Source: Colimorpha sp045576855 (GTDB lineage: Bacteria > Bacteroidota > Bacteroidia > Bacteroidales > P3). Taken from it: a stretch of DNA of 6,713 nt. The notes below the pieces were generated by a model that saw nothing but the letters and a program-made list of their open reading frames with translations, had not been told where the DNA came from and ran no database searches. Of this stretch, positions 1-6,358 are shown piece after piece; positions within the stretch are counted from its first letter, which is position 1; the number at the start of each line of letters is the position of its first letter. The stretch spans positions 1 to 6,713 of the forward strand of contig JAZNHG010000053.1 of assembly GCA_045576855.1 (NCBI GenBank), given 5' to 3'. Made by a program: the position numbers and the translations under genes.

Positions 1-12
1 CCTAACAAGGGT

Positions 13-74
13 CATCCTACCACCATCCTACCATCAACCTACCACCATCCTACCACCATCCTACCACCATCCTT
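13..74. repeat. 11-bp tandem repeat array, about 5.6 copies, G-rich on the minus strand
   Basis: Five full 11-bp units start at 13, 24, 35, 46 and 57, followed by a partial unit to about 74. The plus-strand consensus is CATCCTACCAC. Units 1, 4 and 5 are identical; unit 2 has one change (last base T) and unit 3 has one change (T to A at its third base). The period is exactly 11 throughout, with no indels. Read on the minus strand each unit is GTGGTAGGATG, giving about 15 GG dinucleotides mostly spaced by 1-2 nt. The minus-strand unit contains TAG, and since 11 is not a multiple of 3 this stop falls in all three frames, so the array is not coding on that strand. It lies about 80 bp downstream of the last gene's stop. 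Function is unknown; it may be a structured or protein-binding array, or an intergenic minisatellite. The repeat itself is certain. Confidence 0.95.
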
Positions 75-135
75 GCATTTTAACATTTCGGAAGCTGTTT
101 TGACGGGTCGGAGAATGTGTGATGCCGGAACGCTG

Positions 136-152
136 CCGGAGGGGCGGTCCGG
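136..152 (-). terminator. weak GC-rich stem-loop just after the NAGPA stop codon (possible terminator)
   Basis: On the minus strand, three bases past the TAG stop, CCGGA and TCCGG form a perfect 5-bp stem around a 7-nt loop. A second CCGG at 125-128 could pair with 136-139 as an alternative. No U tract follows either hairpin, so this is not a canonical intrinsic terminator. It could be a factor-dependent end, a 3'-end stabilising structure, or chance in GC-rich sequence. Confidence 0.2.
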
Positions 153-155
153 GGT

Positions 156-1025
156 CTAGAGCACCAGCACGGCGTTCGACACGGGGCGCTGTCCCTCGTG
201 GTTGTGCAGGAAATTGTCGGACGGATAGTTGACCACCCCGTCGTGGGGCAGATTGTGCACGTACATTGTGGTGCTGCCGCCGCCGTCCAGATTGATGGCC
301 TCGGTGCAGCCCAGCCATCGCATGACGCGCTGCAACTCGGGCAGCGAGAAACCTTCGGCCTTGTGCTTGAACCGTCCGTCGGCCACCACGAGCAGGGTGG
401 TGCCGTCGGGCCGCAGCCCGATGGCGGTGCGGTTGTGGCGCCGGGTGACGAAGGAGCGGTCGTCGCGCTGGGGCACCATCTGTCCGTCGCGGAGCAGCAT
501 GGGTCCGGCGGTCATCACATTGCTGTCGGCCAGCAGGTTCTCCCACAGGCGGCTGCTGTCGGGCACCACCAGTCGGGGCCTTCCGTCGCGGAGCACCATC
601 ACGGCATGCTGGTAGTATTTACGATTGGTGCTGTCGGTGGCCTGGGGCGTGTTCTCGCCCAGCTGGCGGCCGTCGATGCGCAGGTAGCACACGGGGTAGC
701 CCTCGCGCATGTCGAAAAACGAGCCGTTGACGGCGGCATATGCGCCGCGGCGCTGCGCCAGGGTGGAGACGGCGGTGGGCGTGCTGTCGTGGACGAAGGC
801 CAGTCGGCGGTGCGAGCGGGCGGGTATCTCTATCACACACAGGTATTGTGCCGAGCAGAAGAGCGAGCCTTCGCCGAACTGGTAGCGCTTCAGGTAGAAG
901 CCCTCCAGCGTGTCCACCCGCCATTCGGCGTTGGCCACCCGCATCGAGTCGATGCTGTAGTCCACCTGCGCCCGGAGGGGTCCGAGGCAGAGCGTCAGCA
1001 GGGCCAGTGTCAGCAGTCGTTTCAT
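156..1025 (-). CDS. Secreted phosphodiester glycosidase family protein (NAGPA / DUF2233 domain)
   Basis: This is a 289-aa exported protein. Residues 1-19 form a signal peptide: MKR, then a leucine-rich core, then a likely signal peptidase I cut after A19 (LRA|Q), a common Bacteroidota pattern. There is no lipobox, so it is probably periplasmic or secreted and not a lipoprotein. The rest matches the phosphodiester glycosidase fold of the human mannose-6-phosphate uncovering enzyme and its bacterial relatives. Visible motifs are NGSFFD (100-105), TAGPMLLRDG (172-181), HNRTAIG (197-203), VVADGR (213-218), the hallmark NLDGGGSTTMYV (245-256), and RPVSNAVLVL at the extreme C-terminus. The length is normal for the bacterial family and the gene looks intact. 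Family members are thought to cleave sugar-1-phosphodiester bonds, but the substrate here is unknown; an envelope or exopolysaccharide glycan is a guess. The ATG is favoured because it directly precedes the signal peptide. It lies 6 nt after the LytTR gene's stop, in the same frame, and is the last gene of the run. Confidence 0.93.
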   Translation of the reverse strand: MKRLLTLALLTLCLGPLRAQVDYSIDSMRVANAEWRVDTLEGFYLKRYQFGEGSLFCSAQYLCVIEIPARSHRRLAFVHDSTPTAVSTLAQRRGAYAAVNGSFFDMREGYPVCYLRIDGRQLGENTPQATDSTNRKYYQHAVMVLRDGRPRLVVPDSSRLWENLLADSNVMTAGPMLLRDGQMVPQRDDRSFVTRRHNRTAIGLRPDGTTLLVVADGRFKHKAEGFSLPELQRVMRWLGCTEAINLDGGGSTTMYVHNLPHDGVVNYPSDNFLHNHEGQRPVSNAVLVL

Positions 1026-1031
1026 GGCGGT

Positions 1032-1916
1032 CTATTTTTTTTCGGCAAAGCGTTGCATCACCTCGGCGGCATAGCTTTTGGACACCGGTATGTCGTCCAC
1101 GCCCTCGAAGTCTATCTCGGCAAAGATGCCTTCGGGAGCCTTGCGCAGGAGCTTCACCTTGCCCAGATTGAGGTAGTAGCTGCGGTGGCAGCGCAGCAGG
1201 GGGCTGTCCGCACACACCTGTTCGATGCCCTTCAGCGTGTTGCGCAGGCTGTAGCGCTTCAGCCGGCCGCCGTTGTCGTAGAGGATGGTGACATAGTTGC
1301 CCGCGGCCTCGATGCTGACGATGTGTTCGCTGCTTAGCACCAGCTTCACGTCGCCCTTGTCGTCGGCGAAGCGCATGATGCCCGTCTCGCTGCGGTCGCC
1401 GGCCTGGCGCAGGTGCACGATGGTGCGCTGGGCTTCGGCAATGCGCATGTCGCGGTCTATGCGTTCCACCAGCAGCCAGTAGAAGGCATAGGGGTAGATG
1501 ACCACCGAAATGTAGACCAGCATCACCAGAGGCAGGTTCTCCAGGTAGTTCAGATGCAGGTAGAGCGAGAGGAAGAGGTCGAGAAAGAGAGCCGTGGCGG
1601 CCACCTCGCCCAGCTGCCAGAGCAGATAGTCGCCCTCGCGGATGCGGGCCGTGTGGGTGGTCAGCAGCAGCACCGTGCGCGAGAGGGCCGTGGTCAGCAG
1701 CACTATGGCGCAGCTGATGGGCAGGCACAGCGCCTGGTGCTTGTGCCACAGCATGACGGCCGCCCCGCCGTCGCCCATGTCGCTCAGGCTGGTGGCATCC
1801 TCGCTCAGCCCGTAGTTGGGCGAGTAGATTATGGCAAAAAAGAGCACGAACAGCACCAGACCGCCGATGAACATCAGGTTGCTCTTGATGGAATATATCG
1901 TTTTCGGTATCTTCAT
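1032..1916 (-). CDS. Membrane-anchored LytTR-domain transcriptional regulator
   Basis: This 294-aa protein has two parts. The N-terminal half has four likely membrane helices at about residues 14-31, 63-86, 104-122 and 128-149, with a loop of about 30 residues (32-62) between the first two that contains acidic DMGDG. A short charged linker (about 150-178, ERIDRDMRIAEAQRTIVHLR) could form a coiled coil or dimer helix. The C-terminal part (about 180-290) is a LytTR DNA-binding domain: IVSIEAAGNYVTIL (199-212), SLRNTLKGIE (223-232), LRCHRSYYLNLGKV (241-254) and IPVSKSYAAEV (276-286) fit the family pattern. No receiver or histidine kinase domain is present, so it is probably a one-component regulator that binds DNA from the membrane; the signal is unknown. 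Its ATG overlaps the tamB stop by 4 bp (ATGA), indicating translational coupling. Its own coding region ends in an A8 run directly before TAG. The DNA target is unknown; autoregulation of this operon is plausible but not shown. Confidence 0.95.
   Translation of the reverse strand: MKIPKTIYSIKSNLMFIGGLVLFVLFFAIIYSPNYGLSEDATSLSDMGDGGAAVMLWHKHQALCLPISCAIVLLTTALSRTVLLLTTHTARIREGDYLLWQLGEVAATALFLDLFLSLYLHLNYLENLPLVMLVYISVVIYPYAFYWLLVERIDRDMRIAEAQRTIVHLRQAGDRSETGIMRFADDKGDVKLVLSSEHIVSIEAAGNYVTILYDNGGRLKRYSLRNTLKGIEQVCADSPLLRCHRSYYLNLGKVKLLRKAPEGIFAEIDFEGVDDIPVSKSYAAEVMQRFAEKK
1913..1916 (-). other. ATGA stop/start overlap between tamB and the LytTR gene
   Basis: On the minus strand the bases read ATGA. 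The ATG (1916-1914) starts the LytTR regulator and the TGA (1915-1913) ends tamB. This arrangement commonly allows a terminating ribosome to restart on the next gene, so output of the regulator is probably tied to translation of the very long tamB message. The preceding AAGAA is purine-rich but is not a convincing independent ribosome binding site. Confidence 0.85.
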
Positions 1917-4900
1917 TTCTTCTTGTTTGTCGTGAACAATTCTTTCCAGTTGTTGAAATCCTTGGTCAGTTTCAATCCCACCCCCTGCTTGTAGGGCAGG
2001 TCCATGCGCGTATAGTCGTTGGTGTTGGTACGGTTGTAGGCGAAGAGGTGCACCAGCGGGCTGATGCGGTAACCCACCAGAGCGTCGATGACGGCGCTGT
2101 TGCTGTTGCCCGTCTGCAGTTCGCGGCTCTCGCCGCCATAGCCCAGCGTGCTCTCCAGGTACCAGCGGCCCCAGTCCTTGCTGATATTCACGTCCAGCTG
2201 GTCCTTGGTCAGCTCGTTGCCCATCTTGTAGTCCACGTCTATTTCCACACCAGTCATATCCGACAGTATGCTGTTCAGCGCCCCGATGCTGCCCGAGGTG
2301 GCTATGCTTCCGTTCGAGGTGTTGACCGACGCATTGGCGTTGTAGAAGTGGCCGAAGGCCAGCAGCGACACTGTCTGGTTCAGCATGTCGCGCTCGCTCG
2401 TGCGGTCGATATAGGCGAAGACCTCCTCCTCCACGCTGGCATCGGCCCCCGGCAGGCGCAGGTCGAAGCCGATGGTGGGCTCTTGCAGCGTGCCCTCGAT
2501 GGAGATGATGTCCTCCACCTGCAGGTATTTCTGGGCGCTGTTCACATCGTTGGCCCCGCCGGTGAGGGTGGACAGATTGACGCGCTGCGAATACACTGCG
2601 CTCAGGTTGAAGCGCGCGTCGGGCAGCGAACCCTGGAAGGTCAGGTTGCTGCCGGGCTCCAGCGTGAAGTCTTTCGATATGAGCGCCAGCGCGCTCAGCT
2701 TCATCGTGCCCGAGGTGATTTCATAGCTGCCCAGCACCTGCGGCTCCTCCGAGCCCGACAGGGTCAGGTGCAGGTCGCCCGAGCCGTTGGCGCCCACCTT
2801 GACGCCCAGCTCCGAGAAGTCCATCGGCAGATTCAGCTGCACGTCGGGCGTGATGCTCAGGTCCACCTCCAGATTCAGCCGCTGCTCCTTGCGTTGGGTC
2901 GGGGTGCGACGCGTCGTCTCCGGCTGGTCGCTGACGAAGGTGATGTAGTTCTGCGTCTTTACTTGGCGCTGGTTGTTGACCGGCACCGTCAGCTCGCAGC
3001 CCGGAGTGGTGCGGGCGTCCACATTCACCATGAGCGCCTCGATGGGGCCCTGCACCGTGCCCTCGGCCGAGGCCAGCACGGTGCCGTAGAAGTCCTCGCT
3101 CGGCTTGCGGTCCAGCACCAGCAGATTGTCGGTCTGCAACCGCAGGTCGAGCCTCACGTCGCTCAAGTCGTCGTACCGTATGTTGCCGTCCACGCTGGCC
3201 GTGTTGCCTCGCGGGTCACGCAGGCGGAAGTCATTCAGGGTAATAAGGTTATTGGTGAATTGCAGGCTGTCGTTGAAGTAGTAGGTGACGCCCGTCATGT
3301 CCAGCTGCAGCACGCCGTCCTGCACCAGCGCCTCGCCCACGATGATGGGGTGTTTCATGGTGCCTGCTATATCGAAGCTGCCATGCAGCAGACCGCCGAA
3401 GCGGCTGGAGAAGCTGCTCAGCAGAGGCGCCACCAGCCCCAGGTCGAAATGGTCGAAGTCCACCGTGAAGTTCATGTCGCCATTGTCGCTGCCCAGCGTA
3501 ATCCATCCGTCGGCACCAATCTGGTCGCCCGCCAGCTGCAGGTTCAGTGTGTTCATTTCGGCGTTCCAGTTGCTGCGCAGTTTCACGTCGCCCAGCGGCT
3601 GCCGGTTCACCATACAGCTGTCCACCTGCAGGTTGGCGTTAAAGTAGGGTATGTCTGTCAATCCGTATAGCGAGAATCGGCCACCCAGCCGTCCCTTCAC
3701 CGCCAGCGGCAGCTCTTGTAGTAGTATGTCGCTCAGTCCCTGTAGGTCGAACTGGTGGAAGGTCAGCTCCACCCTGTCCGACGGCTGCCCTGTCAGGCTG
3801 ATGCTGGCCTGGAGTGCCTGCTCGTCGCTGCGCAGTCCGATGCCTTCACCCTGCAGGTGCAGTCCCTCGTCGTTGCTCAGCACCAGGTTGTCCACCTCCA
3901 GCACCCAGGGCATCTTGCCTATGGTGAAGTTGGGTTTCGTCACACTGATGCGGCCGCCGTCCATCTGTAGCATCAGGTCACCCTGTGTGGTGTGGTTGTC
4001 GCTGTCCCAATCCAGTGCGGCGGTAGCGCCGTTGGCGTGGGTGGCCAGGGCCAGGTGGGCCCCCTGCAGCAGCGGTATGGCTCCCACATTCAGCTCTTGC
4101 GCCTCGAGGGCCAGATGGTATTCGTCGCCCTCTTGCCGCCCGCTGAGACCCACGTCGGCCAGCACCAGGCTGCCGGAGCCCAGCGAGTCGCTGCGCAGCA
4201 CCAGCTTCAGTCCCTCGGAGGCGGTGTAGCTGCCGTCCAGCCAGCTGCCCTGGGCCAGCGTCAGGCCCGGCGCCACCACCCCCAGCACGCTCCCGTCGTC
4301 GGTCCACTGCGCGTGCAGGTTCAGGCTGCTTTGCGCTATCTGTTCGGCTTCGTGGGGATATAGCGTGTCTATGGGGAAGATGTCTTGCGGCAGCAGCTTG
4401 TGCCCCAGATGCATGGCTATCAGCGGGAGCGACATGTAATCGAAGCGGCCGCGCAGCGTGGCGCTCACGGCATCGCTCTCCAGCCGCACCACCTTGTGTT
4501 TATCCTCGGTGGCGTTCACGTCCAGGTCCACGCGGTTCATCGCCAGCTGGCCCCAATGGGTATGGTTCATCCTCACCACGGCCATCATGTCGTCCAGACT
4601 GCTCCATTCGCAGTTGGCGGTCAGTTGGGTGGACAGGGTGTTGTATTTTTCGTCGGTAAGTCCCAGCGCGGAGGTCTGTATTTGCTTGACGGCCAGCCGC
4701 AGGGCGGCGTTCTTCACCGTGTCGAGCAGCCGCGTGTGGGCTTCGGCGTCGAACAGGGCCAGGCTGTCGGTCGAGGTCATGCGCAGATGGGTGACCCCGT
4801 CCTGCATGCCGGCGGCCAGCTCGATGGGGGCCAGATGCTGGCCGCGCACCACGCTGTTGATGAGTTGTCCTTCGGCCTCTACGGCCAGGGTGTGCAGGTC

Positions 4901-6304
4901 GCTGAATTTGTCCCACCGGCCGCTCAGGCTCAGGTCGAAGCCGGTGTGCGAAAGCCAGTCTGTGCGGAGTATCTTCAATCCCAGGCCGCTGCTGGCGGCC
5001 TCGGCGGTGAATTGGGCGCCGCCGTGGTGGGTGGGGGTGAGCAGCGCATCCAGGTGCAGGCCGCCCATACCGCTCTCCATCAGCAGGTTCACCGTGCCCA
5101 ACTCGTGCCATCCTCCGTGCACGCGCAGGCTCAGGTCCACGTGGTCCACCTGCCGCAGCAGCATGTCAGGCACGTCGACCAGGGCATAATGCGCCGTGGG
5201 ACGGCTGTTTTTTATCATGCCCAGCGCCCGCACATCGGCCTGTGTGGTCCGCAGACGCTCGATGTCCACATCGAACACGGCGGTCTCTATGTCGGGCAGT
5301 CCGCGCACATCGCCGGTGAGTTGCAGCATCGAGCTCTCGCCCCAGCGTATGTTCATGTCGCTCAGATGCATATCGCTGATGGTGCCACGCATGCGCCCTT
5401 CGGCCACTACGGTGGCGTTGATGCCCCAGAGCCACGGTGCCCAGTAGGCGGCGTCGGACATGGCCACGTAGGTGCCGGGGTGCAGGCTGATGTCGTGCCG
5501 CACGTCGGCCAGATAGTCGGGGCCGCCCCAGTCGTCCCAGAGCATCTCCACGTCGGCCAGCACGGTGGTGTAGGGCGTGCGCAGGGCAAAGTCGCGCACC
5601 GTGATGTCGCGCGGGCTCACATGCACACGTCCCTCTATTTGGTTCACCACGAAGCCGCTCCGCTCGCGCGTGCTCATCTTCACCAGCCGGCAGGTTACAT
5701 CGTCGTTCACCACATGTATGTCCTTGATGCGGCTCACTATGTCGAAAAACTCCATGTGTGCAATCTGCACCCCCTGGTCGAAGTCCATCTCCGGTATCTC
5801 GGGCAGGTCCATCTTGTAGTGCACATGGTTCAGCGTCAGTGTGTTGACATCTACCGTAAACACCACGTCGCTGTTTGGCTCGCGCGGTGTGGCGCTCGCG
5901 TAGTGGTCGAAGATGTACTGCATGTTGATGCGTGGCATGCCGGTCAGCGTGTCCTCCGTCACAGCCAGATGGTAGTAGCCGTTGCGCATATACACGCGGT
6001 CTATCTTGAGCGCCATGTCCTTATACGGGAACCGGCGGAAGTGCACCGCAAGGCGCTCGATATCGAAGATGGTGTCGTTGTCCGGCGAAACCAGCAGCAC
6101 GTTGTTCAGTATCAGGTGGTCCCACGGCATGGCATGCAGCGCGCCGATGCGCACCGTGCCGCCCCATTCCTGCGACAAGCGATGCCCCACCGCCGTGCCC
6201 AAATAGGATTGCACAACGGAGTAATTGACCACTGCCACAGCCACATAGACCGTCAGCAGCAGCCCCAGCACTACACGCCCGACTATCTTCAGTGCACGCT
6301 TCAT
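1913..6304 (-). CDS. tamB: TamB-like translocation and assembly module / AsmA-like inter-membrane protein
   Basis: This 1463-aa protein is anchored in the inner membrane by one N-terminal helix (about residues 7-30, after MKRALK). The rest should be a long periplasmic beta-rich body of the TamB/AsmA-like (repeating beta-groove) type. Residues about 50-100 resemble the usual start of such proteins (GGTVRIGAL, then LILNNVLL, then DTIFDIERLAVHF). The diagnostic region is at about 980-1463: LHGSFDIAGTMKHP, then DGVLQLDMTGVTYYFND (from 1006), LNLEVDLSITPDVQLNLP (from 1153), GSYEITSGTMKLS, KDFTLEPGSNLTFQGS and ISIEGTLQEPTIGFDL. A C-terminal outer-membrane-facing segment ends in KDFNNWKELF. Family members move phospholipid toward the outer membrane or help assemble outer-membrane proteins, often with a BamA-family partner (TamA/TamL), which is not in this window. 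The length is normal for Bacteroidota and no frameshift is visible. The start is chosen for the basic residues before the anchor helix; GGAG abuts the ATG with no spacer. The gene is translationally coupled to the LytTR gene downstream. Confidence 0.95.
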   Translation of the reverse strand: MKRALKIVGRVVLGLLLTVYVAVAVVNYSVVQSYLGTAVGHRLSQEWGGTVRIGALHAMPWDHLILNNVLLVSPDNDTIFDIERLAVHFRRFPYKDMALKIDRVYMRNGYYHLAVTEDTLTGMPRINMQYIFDHYASATPREPNSDVVFTVDVNTLTLNHVHYKMDLPEIPEMDFDQGVQIAHMEFFDIVSRIKDIHVVNDDVTCRLVKMSTRERSGFVVNQIEGRVHVSPRDITVRDFALRTPYTTVLADVEMLWDDWGGPDYLADVRHDISLHPGTYVAMSDAAYWAPWLWGINATVVAEGRMRGTISDMHLSDMNIRWGESSMLQLTGDVRGLPDIETAVFDVDIERLRTTQADVRALGMIKNSRPTAHYALVDVPDMLLRQVDHVDLSLRVHGGWHELGTVNLLMESGMGGLHLDALLTPTHHGGAQFTAEAASSGLGLKILRTDWLSHTGFDLSLSGRWDKFSDLHTLAVEAEGQLINSVVRGQHLAPIELAAGMQDGVTHLRMTSTDSLALFDAEAHTRLLDTVKNAALRLAVKQIQTSALGLTDEKYNTLSTQLTANCEWSSLDDMMAVVRMNHTHWGQLAMNRVDLDVNATEDKHKVVRLESDAVSATLRGRFDYMSLPLIAMHLGHKLLPQDIFPIDTLYPHEAEQIAQSSLNLHAQWTDDGSVLGVVAPGLTLAQGSWLDGSYTASEGLKLVLRSDSLGSGSLVLADVGLSGRQEGDEYHLALEAQELNVGAIPLLQGAHLALATHANGATAALDWDSDNHTTQGDLMLQMDGGRISVTKPNFTIGKMPWVLEVDNLVLSNDEGLHLQGEGIGLRSDEQALQASISLTGQPSDRVELTFHQFDLQGLSDILLQELPLAVKGRLGGRFSLYGLTDIPYFNANLQVDSCMVNRQPLGDVKLRSNWNAEMNTLNLQLAGDQIGADGWITLGSDNGDMNFTVDFDHFDLGLVAPLLSSFSSRFGGLLHGSFDIAGTMKHPIIVGEALVQDGVLQLDMTGVTYYFNDSLQFTNNLITLNDFRLRDPRGNTASVDGNIRYDDLSDVRLDLRLQTDNLLVLDRKPSEDFYGTVLASAEGTVQGPIEALMVNVDARTTPGCELTVPVNNQRQVKTQNYITFVSDQPETTRRTPTQRKEQRLNLEVDLSITPDVQLNLPMDFSELGVKVGANGSGDLHLTLSGSEEPQVLGSYEITSGTMKLSALALISKDFTLEPGSNLTFQGSLPDARFNLSAVYSQRVNLSTLTGGANDVNSAQKYLQVEDIISIEGTLQEPTIGFDLRLPGADASVEEEVFAYIDRTSERDMLNQTVSLLAFGHFYNANASVNTSNGSIATSGSIGALNSILSDMTGVEIDVDYKMGNELTKDQLDVNISKDWGRWYLESTLGYGGESRELQTGNSNSAVIDALVGYRISPLVHLFAYNRTNTNDYTRMDLPYKQGVGLKLTKDFNNWKELFTTNKKK

Positions 6305-6358
6305 CTCCTTTATCTAACGCATTCTGGCCCTATTTATTATATAGGTACCCAAATTTTC
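6305..6358 (-). promoter_or_regulatory. AT-rich leader between the upstream gene and tamB (possible promoter)
   Basis: This 54-bp gap is the only AT-rich stretch in the window. On the minus strand it holds AAAATTTG (6357-6350), one base off the Bacteroidota -7 pattern TAnnTTTG, but with no matching -33 TTG at the expected distance. It also holds a TATAAT sequence (6341-6336) inside a short inverted repeat CCTAT-7 nt-ATAGG (6329-6345). The inverted repeat lacks a U tract, so it is not an intrinsic terminator for the upstream gene. GGAG lies directly against the tamB ATG, too close for a normal Shine-Dalgarno. A separate tamB promoter here is possible, but read-through from the upstream gene is equally compatible. 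Confidence 0.25.

Noticed and set aside
1..159. Plus-strand frame open from the left edge to a TAG that shares CTAG with the NAGPA stop, resembling the end of a convergent gene
   Set aside because: Only 52 codons are visible, most of them made from the 11-bp repeat, which has no plus-strand stops. The peptide has no recognisable features. A real gene end cannot be excluded without sequence to the left.
198..1337. 379-codon open frame on the plus strand opposite the NAGPA and LytTR genes
   Set aside because: It has a compositionally biased product and spans two real genes on the other strand, whose motifs are clear. It is treated as a shadow frame.
619..1749. 376-codon minus-strand frame spanning the LytTR/NAGPA junction
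   Set aside because: It is a shifted frame of both genes. The product is rich in R, P, A, G and H with no recognisable domain, while the other frame gives intact LytTR and NAGPA motifs.
2048..3670. 540-codon open frame on the plus strand opposite tamB
   Set aside because: Its product is a monotonous mix of H, V, Q, A, R and L with no domain, antisense to a well-supported TamB region. Long antisense frames are expected where codons are strongly GC-biased.
6314..6322. Minimal ORF ATG CGT TAG, 9 nt upstream of the tamB start and in its frame
   Set aside because: Such start-stop pairs can affect translation, but a three-codon match arises easily by chance and there is no ribosome binding signal before it.
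6329..6345. Inverted repeat CCTAT-7 nt-ATAGG as a terminator of the upstream gene
   Set aside because: The stem is only 5 bp, AT-rich, and not followed by a U tract on the transcribed strand.
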